The notes under the pieces were generated by a model, which saw nothing but the letters and a program-made list of their open reading frames with translations, searched no databases and had not been told where the DNA came from. The translations under genes and the position numbers were made by a program. A DNA stretch of 34,372 nt from Thermoanaerobaculia bacterium (GTDB taxonomy: Bacteria > Acidobacteriota > Thermoanaerobaculia > Gp7-AA8). Location: NCBI GenBank assembly GCA_016650215.1, contig JAENWF010000158.1, forward strand, positions 1 to 34,372, in the 5' to 3' direction. Positions within the stretch are counted from its first letter, which is position 1. The number at the start of each line of letters is the position of its first letter. Below are positions 1-6,995 of this stretch, piece by piece.

Positions 1-32
1 CGCCACACAGAGGCCGGATTGTTTCACAGCCT

Positions 33-111
33 CTGAGCCAAGCGGAGGATCCCCCGCGTCCAGGCGATAACGTTCTTGCGCGGGGGATTCTTCGCCGTCT
101 TCGCGGCTCAG
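33..111. repeat. REP-like imperfect inverted repeat, copy A
   Basis: The left arm (33-58) reads CTGAGCCAAGCGGAGGAT followed by CCCCCGCG. The right arm (79-111) is its reverse complement with a few extra bases (TCTTCGCCGTCTTCGCGG in the middle). The CTGAGC...CGAAGGATC core recurs at 9551-9678 and 11132-11245, so this is one copy of a dispersed palindromic family. It lies downstream of the minus-strand parAB-bactofilin operon, outside any supported gene. Function is not evident; a role like REP/BIME elements is inference. Confidence 0.6.
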
Positions 112-114
112 AAT

Positions 115-138
115 GACGAGGAGTGCTCGCTCCTCGTC
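115..138 (-). terminator. Hairpin after the bactofilin gene, possible transcript end
   Basis: GACGAGGAG (115-123) and CTCCTCGTC (130-138) form a perfect 9-bp stem with a 6-base loop, 11 bases past the bactofilin stop codon on the minus strand. No T-run follows, so it is not a classical intrinsic terminator. It may stabilise the 3' end or act with Rho. The stem is seen directly; its use as a terminator is inferred from its place at the operon end. Confidence 0.4.
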
Positions 139-149
139 ACTCCCCGTTC

Positions 150-518
150 TCACGCCTTCGAAGCAATGTTCGTGACGTTCCCCTTCTTGTCTCCCATGAC
201 GCAATTGCCCTGGAAGATCGCGCCCTCTTCGATGATGAGGGCTGGGGTCTCGATATCGCTGTAGACCTTGCCGTTTCGGTGGATCTCGACGCGCTGGTCA
301 GCCACGATTTTGCCAACGACGGTGCCGGAGATCGCGATGCGGCCGACGTGTATGTCGCCGTCGATGTGCGCGCTTTCCCCGACGATCAGCTCGTTCTTCG
401 ACACGATCTTGCCGTTGAAGCGGCCGTCGATCCGCATCGTGTCCTCGAACTCCATCTCGCCCTTGAAGACCGCCCCGCGGTCGAGAAATCCGTTCAGTTC
501 TCCGGTTTTACCCTTCAT
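150..518 (-). CDS. Bactofilin (polymer-forming cytoskeletal protein)
   Basis: This 122-residue protein matches the bactofilin family: a short basic tail, then repeated beta-helix turns with regular Gly/Ile/Val spacing (FKGEMEFEDTMRIDGRFNGK, IVGESAHIDGDIHVG, VVGKIVADQRVEIHRNGKV), ending in a short polar tail. Bactofilins polymerise without nucleotide into membrane-associated filaments that scaffold cell-wall enzymes or, in Myxococcus, tether the ParABS machinery. The start codon overlaps the parB stop as ATGA (515-518), so it is translationally coupled to parB and is the last gene of the operon. Size is normal for a single-domain bactofilin. The family call is firm. A role in chromosome segregation here is inferred from linkage only. 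Confidence 0.9.
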   Translation of the reverse strand: MKGKTGELNGFLDRGAVFKGEMEFEDTMRIDGRFNGKIVSKNELIVGESAHIDGDIHVGRIAISGTVVGKIVADQRVEIHRNGKVYSDIETPALIIEEGAIFQGNCVMGDKKGNVTNIASKA

Positions 519-1384
519 CGCCGTCTCCCGGTCAGATCATCATAAAGCCGAATGAGGTCTTCCTCGCTGGTGAAGCGGATGTGAATCACGCCTCCCCTCC
601 GCTTCCGGTCGATCTCGACTCTGGTTCTCAACGTCCGGGTCAACTTCTCCTCGGCGTCGCGCGTAAAGACATCTTTTTCCTTCTCTTTCTTTCCGGAGGC
701 CTTCGGCGAGCCGGCGGCTGCGAGCATTTCCGTCTGCCGGACGCTCAAGCCGCCCTTCACGACACGCTCGGCGACCTGCGACTGTTTCTTCGCAGAATCG
801 AGTGACAGCAGCGCGCGCGCGTGGCCCATGGACAACTGTCCCGCCGCGAGTAGCTTCTTCACGGCGTCGGGGAGTTTGAGCAGGCGAAGGAAGTTCGCGA
901 CTGTCGAGCGCTCCTTGCCGACGCGCTTCGAGATCTCGTCCTGCGTCAATCCAAACTCATCGTGGAGTTGTTGGTACGCCGTCGCCTCTTCGATCGGGTT
1001 GAGGTCCTCGCGCTGAATGTTCTCAATGAGCGCAATCTCGAGCGCCTGCCCCTGCTGCAGCGACTCCTTGATGACGGCCGGAACCGAACGAAGTCCCGCG
1101 CGCTGCGCCGCTCGAAAGCGGCGCTCGCCCGCCACGATCTTGAATCGATCGCCGAAGCGCGTGACGAGGAGCGGCTGCACGATTCCATGCTCGCGAACGC
1201 TGCGCGCGAGATTCTCGAGTGCCGCCTCATTGAATATCTTGCGCGGCTGATGCGGATTCGGCGAGATCTGCTCGATCGGAATCTCGGCAAGTCCCGGCGT
1301 CGACTTCGACGCGACCGGCAGCTCGGTCTTCTGCGGAATCAGAGCGCCGAGGCCGCGACCGAGGACTTTCTTCTGCGTACTCAT
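515..1384 (-). CDS. parB: ParB chromosome-partitioning CTPase/DNA-binding protein
   Basis: This 289-residue ParB/Spo0J protein binds parS, loads onto DNA as a CTP-dependent clamp and spreads, marking the origin for segregation. Residues 8-16 (LGRGLGALI) are the N-terminal motif that stimulates ParA ATPase. The nucleotide-binding domain follows, with AGERRFRAAQ at about 85-94 and ENIQREDLNP at 121-130. The helix-turn-helix region (LTQDEISKRVGKERSTVANF) comes next, then a lysine/glutamate-rich linker (KKEKEKD) and a C-terminal dimerisation segment. The start overlaps the parA stop by 4 bp (1381-1384) and the stop overlaps the bactofilin start. Three matching parS sites lie 0.8-3.3 kb upstream of its start. 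Complete and typical in length. Confidence 0.97.
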   Translation of the reverse strand: MSTQKKVLGRGLGALIPQKTELPVASKSTPGLAEIPIEQISPNPHQPRKIFNEAALENLARSVREHGIVQPLLVTRFGDRFKIVAGERRFRAAQRAGLRSVPAVIKESLQQGQALEIALIENIQREDLNPIEEATAYQQLHDEFGLTQDEISKRVGKERSTVANFLRLLKLPDAVKKLLAAGQLSMGHARALLSLDSAKKQSQVAERVVKGGLSVRQTEMLAAAGSPKASGKKEKEKDVFTRDAEEKLTRTLRTRVEIDRKRRGGVIHIRFTSEEDLIRLYDDLTGRRR

Positions 1385-2154
1385 CGAATCACGTTCTCCG
1401 CCCGGGCGATGAACTCTTTCGCCAGGTTGATGTAGGACTCGCTCCCGCGCGAGCGGATGTCGTAAAGAATAATGGGTTTGCCGAACGAGGGCGCCTCGCC
1501 GAGGCGAACATTCCGCGGGATGACGGTCGTGTAGACCTGATCGGGGAAGTGGGTGCGAACCTCTTCCGCGACCTGCCGGGCGAGATTCACCCGCTCGTCG
1601 AACATCGTGAGGGCGATGCCCTCGATCTGCAGCGCGGGATTCAGCGAGTCGCGGACTTTATCGATGGTTATCATGAGTTGCGCAATGCCTTCTATCGCGA
1701 AGTATTCGCACTGCATCGGGACGAGTACCGAGTCGGCGGCCGTCAGCCCGTTGACCGTCAGCAAGCTCAGCGATGGCGGCGAGTCGATGAAAATGTAATC
1801 AAAATCGTCTTTGACGTCCTCAATCGCCCTTCTGAGCAGATATTCGCGCCCCTCAATGCCTGCAAGCTCGAGCTCGGCACCCACCAGATCCACCGAAGAT
1901 GGAGCCACATGAAGCGTCGGCAGCTCGGTGGGCAGGATCGTTTCGCGCAGCGGGAGGCCGTCAACGAGCACGTTGTAGACCGACTTTTCCTCGTTCTTCG
2001 GCAGGCCCAGCCCTGAGGTCGCGTTCCCCTGCGGGTCGAGATCGATGATGAGCACGCGCCGCTCGCAGGCCGCGACCGACGCGCCGAGGTTGATGGCGGT
2101 CGTCGTCTTTCCGACCCCACCCTTCTGATTGGCAAGTGATACGACTTTGATCAT
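1381..2154 (-). CDS. parA: ParA/Soj chromosome-partitioning ATPase
   Basis: This 257-residue Soj-type ParA ATPase binds DNA non-specifically as an ATP dimer and is released by ParB, driving origin segregation; the family can also influence DnaA. The deviant Walker A motif QKGGVGKTTT lies at about residues 9-18, LIIDLDPQGNATSGLG is the A' region, and FIDSPPSLSLLTVNGL (about 125-140) is the Walker B region. The short N-terminus, without a helix-turn-helix, marks a chromosomal Soj rather than a plasmid ParA. The start overlaps the rsmG stop by 4 bp and the stop overlaps parB by 4 bp, so the three are coupled. No anomalies seen. Confidence 0.97.
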   Translation of the reverse strand: MIKVVSLANQKGGVGKTTTAINLGASVAACERRVLIIDLDPQGNATSGLGLPKNEEKSVYNVLVDGLPLRETILPTELPTLHVAPSSVDLVGAELELAGIEGREYLLRRAIEDVKDDFDYIFIDSPPSLSLLTVNGLTAADSVLVPMQCEYFAIEGIAQLMITIDKVRDSLNPALQIEGIALTMFDERVNLARQVAEEVRTHFPDQVYTTVIPRNVRLGEAPSFGKPIILYDIRSRGSESYINLAKEFIARAENVIR

Positions 2155-2714
2155 CGTTGTTTCACGTGGAACATCAGCTCGACGAGCCAGTTCTCGTCTC
2201 CCCGCGGCAGCCGTTGAGCCTTCCCCGCCGCAAACCCTTCGATCTCAGGCGCCTGCGCCGAAGACTGGAAGAGCGCGACGCGCGCGCCATCCTCGAGGTG
2301 CGGCGCCAGCGACGCCACCCACTCCTCCGGTTTGCCGACTGCACGCGATACGACGAGCGAGAAGCGAAGATGCGGCGGGAACCGCGTCAGAGCGCGCGCC
2401 AATCTATCACCGTAAACATAGGCGTTCAACGAGCACTCGCGCACGACATGTTTGAGGAACGCCCATTTTTTCTGATCGGCCTCAACGAGGTGAAACCGCG
2501 CCTCCGGCGAGACGATCGCCATCGGAATTGCAGGCAAACCTCCCCCGCTGCCGAAATCGAGAACATCGCCGCGCGGGCGCAGAATCTCTGCCGCCGCCAC
2601 CGCCTCCGCGATGTGAGCGTCGAGATTCGTCCTCACCTCAGGGCCGATGAGGTTCACCTTCGCGGTCCATGTGAGAAGAAGCTGCTTGTAGAGCGCGAGG
2701 CCGGGGTCGGTCAT
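2151..2714 (-). CDS. rsmG: 16S rRNA (guanine527-N7)-methyltransferase RsmG
   Basis: This 187-residue SAM-dependent methyltransferase (formerly GidB) methylates G527 of 16S rRNA. The SAM-binding loop is VLDFGSGGGLPAIPMAI, preceded by the family motif LLTWTAKVNLIG and followed by LVEADQKKWAFLKHV and VVSRAVGKPEEW. It is a little short at the N-terminus compared with the usual 200-240 residues. No better upstream start in frame is visible, so MTDPG at 2714 is used. The last codons (FHVKQR) are written by a parS site, so the C-terminus is shaped by the centromere. It lies 75 bp after mnmG and overlaps parA. Confidence 0.95.
   Translation of the reverse strand: MTDPGLALYKQLLLTWTAKVNLIGPEVRTNLDAHIAEAVAAAEILRPRGDVLDFGSGGGLPAIPMAIVSPEARFHLVEADQKKWAFLKHVVRECSLNAYVYGDRLARALTRFPPHLRFSLVVSRAVGKPEEWVASLAPHLEDGARVALFQSSAQAPEIEGFAAGKAQRLPRGDENWLVELMFHVKQR
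2158..2173 (-). promoter_or_regulatory. parS: parS site 1, inside the rsmG 3' end
   Basis: On the plus strand this reads TGTTTCACGTGGAACA, one base from the classic parS palindrome TGTTTCACGTGAAACA. On the minus strand it is the same 16-mer as the site at 4697-4712. It encodes FHVKQ of RsmG. It is the ParB binding site by sequence match and by closeness to parAB. Confidence 0.92.
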
Positions 2715-2789
2715 GCGCGCGCTAGTCTAGCGATAGTCGTCCCAGCGTTGGCGAGGGACCTGGGTCGCCGGCCCTCAACAGCCGGATTT

Positions 2790-4697
2790 CTAGACGGGCG
2801 CGTGCTCGGCGGGGGTTTCGGCGCTCTTTCGGCGCAGGTGCATCCGCAGGATCGCGATCGCAGCGGGCGTCATCCCTGGGATGCGGCTTGCCTGGCCGAG
2901 GGATGAGGGGCGCACGGACGAGAGCTTCTCGACGACCTCTCGCGAGAGTCCCGGCAGTGCATACGACATCTCCGCGGAAAGGCGCGTCTGCTCGTCGCCG
3001 GCGGATCGCGAGGCCTCGCGCTGCTGGCGCTCGATATAGCCCGAGTAGCGAAGCGCGCTCGTCACCCCTTCCAGCTCTTCGGCCGATAGAGCGGTCAGCG
3101 CAGAGGTCAGCGCCGGGAACGCAGGAGCCGCAACGGCGAGAAAATGTTCCACGTGGAACTCCGCTCGCTGCACGAGCTTCGCGACGCTCGTCTTCGCGGT
3201 CAGCTCGAAGCCGGCTGCTCCCATCCACTCCTGAGTCGCGCGGTCGGGCGTGAGACTCGTCTCGAGCGCGAGTGTCTTGGCGCGGTGCATCCGCGTCACG
3301 CGCGATTCGGCTCGGCGGCGGCGCTCATCGTCGACGATTCCGAGCGACTCGGCGATTGGCGTCAGCCGCTCGTAGACCGAGTCGCAGCCGAGGAGCAACC
3401 GGTGCTCGGCGCGGGAGGTGAACATCCGGTAGGGCTCCTCAGTGCCGAGAGTCACCAGGTCGTCGATCATCACGCCGGCGTACGCTTCATCGCGGCGCAA
3501 CACGACCGGATCGCCACCCCGAACGTACTGCAGCGCGTTGATTCCTGCCATCAGGCCCTGGGCCGCGGCCTCCTCGTAACCGGACGTTCCGTTGATCTGA
3601 CCCGCAAGGAAGAGGCCCGCAACCCCGCGAACCTGCAGCGTCGCATCGAGTTGCTGCGGATTCACGAAGTCGTACTCGACCGCGTAGCCGTAGCGGCCGA
3701 TCCTCGCGTGGGCGAAGCCGGGCAGCGAATGGACGAGGGCGTCCTGGACATCCGCCGGAAGCGAGGTCGAAATCCCGTTCATGTAGAGCCACGGATGGTC
3801 GAGTCCTTCGGGCTCCACGAAGATCTGATGGCGATCCTTGTCGGCGAAGCGGACCACCTTGTCTTCAATGGATGGGCAATAGCGTGGGCCGGTCGCCCGA
3901 ATCTGGCCCGAATACATCGGCGCGCGATGGAGATTCGCGCGAATCAACTCGTGCGCGAAAGCCCCCGTGTAGGTGACATGACAGAGGACCTGCGGGAGCG
4001 CAATCCGATCTGTGAGGATCGAGAAGGCGCGCGGCTCGGCGTCACCACGAGCCTCTGTCAGGAGGGAGAAATCGACGCTCGTCCGCTCGATCCGCGGCGG
4101 AGTTCCCGTCTTCAAGCGTCCCAGCTCGAGACCGGCAGCCCGGAGCGAGTCGGAAAGAGTCTCAGCCGACGGCTCGCCGAAGCGGCCCCCGGCAGTCTTC
4201 ACCTCGCCGCTGTGCATGAGCGCGCGCAGAAACGTTCCTGTCGTGACGATCGTCGCGCGTGCACGGAGCTCGGTCCCGTCGGTGAGGCGAAGTCCGGTAA
4301 GCGCGCTCGAGCCGAACAGCAGCGCCTGCACGGCAGACTCGACGAATGTGATGTTCGATTCCGCTGCGAGAATGTCCTGAACGGCGCGCGAGTAGATCTC
4401 TTTGTCGCATTGCGCGCGCGGCCCCTGCACGGCGGGACCTTTCGAGCGGTTGAGGACCTTGAACTGGATCCCTGCGCGGTCGGCCGCCTCCCCCATCAAT
4501 CCGCCGAGCGCGTCGATCTCCTTGACGAGGTTTCCTTTGGCAAGCCCGCCGATCGCCGGGTTGCACGACATCCGGCCGATTGCGTCGCGCATCATCGTGA
4601 TCATCGCAACGCGAGCGCCGCCGCGTGCGCAAACACGCGCCGCCTCCGCTCCGGCGTGACCGCCGCCAATGACGATGATGTCGAACTGGCTACTCAT
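2790..4697 (-). CDS. mnmG: tRNA uridine 5-carboxymethylaminomethyl modification enzyme MnmG (GidA)
   Basis: This 635-residue FAD enzyme acts with MnmE to install the cmnm5 group on the wobble uridine of certain tRNAs. The N-terminal Rossmann motif is IVIGGGHAGAEAA; the family signatures CNPAIGGLAKGNLVKEIDALGG and GQINGTSGYEEAAAQGLMAGINA follow, with a C-terminal MnmE-binding helical region (LSREVVEKLSSVRPSSLGQASRIPG). The frame is open 67 codons further upstream, but that stretch is low-complexity antisense sequence inside mnmE. MSSQFDIIVIGG at 4697 is the family start. The A of this ATG is the last base of parS site 3, so the ribosome-entry region is a ParB site. Another parS (3145-3160) encodes FHVEH inside the gene. 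Confidence 0.96.
   Translation of the reverse strand: MSSQFDIIVIGGGHAGAEAARVCARGGARVAMITMMRDAIGRMSCNPAIGGLAKGNLVKEIDALGGLMGEAADRAGIQFKVLNRSKGPAVQGPRAQCDKEIYSRAVQDILAAESNITFVESAVQALLFGSSALTGLRLTDGTELRARATIVTTGTFLRALMHSGEVKTAGGRFGEPSAETLSDSLRAAGLELGRLKTGTPPRIERTSVDFSLLTEARGDAEPRAFSILTDRIALPQVLCHVTYTGAFAHELIRANLHRAPMYSGQIRATGPRYCPSIEDKVVRFADKDRHQIFVEPEGLDHPWLYMNGISTSLPADVQDALVHSLPGFAHARIGRYGYAVEYDFVNPQQLDATLQVRGVAGLFLAGQINGTSGYEEAAAQGLMAGINALQYVRGGDPVVLRRDEAYAGVMIDDLVTLGTEEPYRMFTSRAEHRLLLGCDSVYERLTPIAESLGIVDDERRRRAESRVTRMHRAKTLALETSLTPDRATQEWMGAAGFELTAKTSVAKLVQRAEFHVEHFLAVAAPAFPALTSALTALSAEELEGVTSALRYSGYIERQQREASRSAGDEQTRLSAEMSYALPGLSREVVEKLSSVRPSSLGQASRIPGMTPAAIAILRMHLRRKSAETPAEHAPV
3145..3160 (+). 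promoter_or_regulatory. parS: parS site 2, inside mnmG
   Basis: TGTTCCACGTGGAACT is a near-perfect palindrome around CACGTG and differs from the classic parS only at the outer and fourth/twelfth positions. It encodes FHVEH in MnmG. It lies about 1 kb from site 1 and 1.5 kb from site 3, within normal clustering distance. Confidence 0.8.
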
Positions 4698-4712
4698 GTT
4701 CCACGTGAAACA
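4697..4712 (+). promoter_or_regulatory. parS: parS site 3, abutting the mnmG start codon
   Basis: TGTTCCACGTGAAACA fits the B. subtilis consensus TGTTNCACGTGAAACA exactly. It fills the position where the mnmG ribosome-binding site would be and shares one base with the start codon. It lies in the 64-bp gap between mnmE and mnmG. Confidence 0.92.
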
Positions 4713-4761
4713 GCGGGCAGCGTCGGTTGTCATCCCGGACGACAGCGACAAGTGACTCGTT

Positions 4762-6081
4762 TCACTTCCCGATGCAGAACTTCGAGAAGATCTCGCGCAG
4801 GACGTCATCGCGCGAGACGGCGCCGGTGAGTGTGCCAAGGGCGTTCGCGGCGCGGTAGAGGTCGACGACGATGAACTGCTCGTCCGCGTTGCCGGCAATC
4901 GAGTCGAGCGCGGCGCTCAGGCCGCTTTCGCACTCGGCGACCGCGGCGCGCTGGCGCTCGTTGACGATCGATGGTGAGGCTTCAGGGACTGCGAAGCGCT
5001 CGCGCACGATCGCGTCGAGATGTGCGATGAGCTCGCGCATTCCTTCGCCGGTTGCGGCGCTGATCGCGAGTCCGCTCGACGCGGCTAGATCGCGCTTCGT
5101 CTGCACGACGACGACGTGACGGCCGGCGAGCGCCGCGATCTCCGCCTCGTCGTACGCATCTGCGCCGCGCGTCGCGTCGATGAGGTACAGCACGATGTCG
5201 GCACTGCGCGACGCGTCGCGCGCGCGACGGATTCCGATCTCTTCGACGAGGTCCGCATGTTCGCGCAGCCCCGCTGTGTCGAGGAACGTCATCGGCAAAC
5301 CGCCGATCTCGATCGTCTCACGCACGATGTCGCGCGTTGTTCCCGGGATCGGAGTCACGATCGCGCGTTCCGATCCGACGAGCGTGTTGAGCAGCGTCGA
5401 TTTGCCGGCGTTCGGCTGCCCGAGAATCACCGCTGTGATTCCGGCGCGCGTCGCACGACCACGCTCGTACGTGTCGGCGACCGCGCGAATCTCCGCGAGC
5501 GCAGCCTCGAGCCGCATCCGCGCATCCGCGCGCGTGATGAACTCATATCCTTCCTCGGAAAAATCGAGCGCAGCCTCGAGCCGCGAGATCACGTGCAGCA
5601 GCGACTCTCGAATGCTCGCGCACGTACGGCTCAGCCGTCCTTCGACATTCAACAGCGACAGCTTCGCCTGCAGCGAGGTGCGCGCGTCAACGAGATCGGC
5701 GATCGACTCCGCCTGAACGAGATCAAGCTTGCCGTTGAGCACCGCGCGCTCGGTGAACTCGCCCGGCTCCGCGATGCGTGCGCCGAGCTGCCGGGCTGCC
5801 ACGATGACGCGCTCGATGATGACCGGGCTGCCGTGCAGCATCAGCTCAACAAGGTCGTTGCCTGTGAATGAGCGGGGTGCTTTGTAGAAGATTGCGACGC
5901 ACTCATCGATCGGCTCACCACCCTGACGTATACGAGTAAATGCGGCTTTCCGTTCTTCTGGAAGGCTTCCCGAAAGTGTCGCGAGAATCTGACCGCTCAG
6001 CGGCCCGTCGATCCGCACGACCGCCAACGCGCTTCGCCCGACGGGCGTTGCCGGCGCGACGATCGTGTCGAGCTCGCTCAC
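4762..6081 (-). CDS. mnmE: tRNA modification GTPase MnmE (TrmE)
   Basis: This 439-residue potassium-activated GTPase works with MnmG in wobble-uridine modification. An N-terminal tetrahydrofolate-binding domain (residues 4-118; DTIVAPATPVGRSALAVVRI) is followed by a helical domain with an inserted G domain: G1 GQPNAGKS (221-228), G2 GTTRD (247-251), G3 DTAG (268-271). G4 reads TKRD (328-331) rather than NKxD, a substitution that could be tolerated but may alter guanine contacts. The C-terminus ends FCIGK, the family's catalytic-cysteine tail (Cys436). The start overlaps the jag stop by 4 bp. Full length; function is certain. Confidence 0.97.
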   Translation of the reverse strand: MSELDTIVAPATPVGRSALAVVRIDGPLSGQILATLSGSLPEERKAAFTRIRQGGEPIDECVAIFYKAPRSFTGNDLVELMLHGSPVIIERVIVAARQLGARIAEPGEFTERAVLNGKLDLVQAESIADLVDARTSLQAKLSLLNVEGRLSRTCASIRESLLHVISRLEAALDFSEEGYEFITRADARMRLEAALAEIRAVADTYERGRATRAGITAVILGQPNAGKSTLLNTLVGSERAIVTPIPGTTRDIVRETIEIGGLPMTFLDTAGLREHADLVEEIGIRRARDASRSADIVLYLIDATRGADAYDEAEIAALAGRHVVVVQTKRDLAASSGLAISAATGEGMRELIAHLDAIVRERFAVPEASPSIVNERQRAAVAECESGLSAALDSIAGNADEQFIVVDLYRAANALGTLTGAVSRDDVLREIFSKFCIGK

Positions 6082-6983
6082 GGCTCCGGCGTCGAGCTCT
6101 CTGCCGCGGGGCGCAAGACGATGGCGATCCGTTTGTAGAACCCGTCGCCGCGCGACTCGGTCGTCACATCGGCGTCGTCCTGAAGCGCCAGGTGAATGAT
6201 GCGGCGCTCGATCGGCGTCATCGCCGGAAGAAGCTGTTCGCGTTTGTCCTGGCGCACCAGATCAGCAAGCGTTCTTGCTTTCTCATGCAGCGCCTCGACG
6301 CGCCGCTCCTTGAACGCCTCGCAATCGAGCTCGATGTCCTTCTCGATCTTGCGGCCGGTCAGCGCCTTGTTGGCGAGAACCTGAATCGCATCGAGCAGCT
6401 CGCCGTGACGATCCGTCAGCAGGGAAGAATCGCGCCCGTACGCGCGAAGGATGATCTGCTTCTCATTCTCTTCAGAGCGGACGACCAGACTCAGCTTCGA
6501 CAGCTCGATCAGACGTTCGGTCCAAGCGCGCACCTCGGCGGCACCCTGTGACTCTTCGCCCTGCGGCGGCACCTCGATCGGCGGACCATCATCGGAGATC
6601 TCTTCCTCACGTCGCGGACCGCGACCGCGTCCCCCGCGGCCACGCCCTCCCCGTGATTCGCGTTCGCCGCCGTCTCTTCCGCCGCGCCCGCCGCGAGCCT
6701 GACGCCCGCCGCTGCCACCACCCGCTCGCTCCGCGCGAGGCGGTGCCGAGGCGCGCGGTCGCGTCTGCGGCTGATGCACATCCTGTTGTGGCGTCGCTGC
6801 CGCTGCGGGAGCGAGGGCCGCCTCATTCACTTCCGCCTCGATGACGACGTGTTTGGTGCCCCCGAGGAAGCCGCGCTTCTCGAGCACGACGTGATAGGTC
6901 AACTGATGCCGCTCGGCACCGAGGGCACTTGCCGCGGTCTGAAGTGCCTCATCGAGACTTTTACCTTCGAAGCGCTCGCTCAT
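6078..6983 (-). CDS. khpB: KhpB/Jag RNA-binding protein (Jag-N, KH, R3H) with RG-rich linker
   Basis: This 301-residue protein of the Jag/EloR family is usually a membrane-proximal RNA-binding regulator encoded next to yidC. The Jag-N domain is residues 1-52 (SLDEALQTAASALGAERHQL, KRGFLGG). A KH domain follows at about 150-225 and an R3H domain at about 230-292 with the R260-xxx-H264 signature (ERRIIH) and DVTTESRGDGFYKRIAIV. Two features are unusual. The linker (82-124) is packed with RGG/RG repeats, like eukaryotic RGG boxes. The KH GxxG loop, normally IGRRG in Jag, reads LTDRHG, losing the first glycine. Spacing to yidC is 12 bp and it overlaps mnmE. Family certain; the effect of the changes is unknown. 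Confidence 0.93.
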   Translation of the reverse strand: MSERFEGKSLDEALQTAASALGAERHQLTYHVVLEKRGFLGGTKHVVIEAEVNEAALAPAAAATPQQDVHQPQTRPRASAPPRAERAGGGSGGRQARGGRGGRDGGERESRGGRGRGGRGRGPRREEEISDDGPPIEVPPQGEESQGAAEVRAWTERLIELSKLSLVVRSEENEKQIILRAYGRDSSLLTDRHGELLDAIQVLANKALTGRKIEKDIELDCEAFKERRVEALHEKARTLADLVRQDKREQLLPAMTPIERRIIHLALQDDADVTTESRGDGFYKRIAIVLRPAAESSTPEP

Positions 6984-6995
6984 GTCACGACCTCT

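Noticed and set aside
3144-4829. Long open frame (561 codons) on the plus strand
   Set aside because: It is antisense to mnmG, whose conserved motifs are certain. High GC leaves the opposite strand open; the translation is Arg-rich with no family pattern.
4698-4898. Upstream extension of mnmG by 67 residues
   Set aside because: The extension is Ser/Thr/Arg-rich antisense-like sequence overlapping mnmE and lies before the typical MnmG N-terminus.
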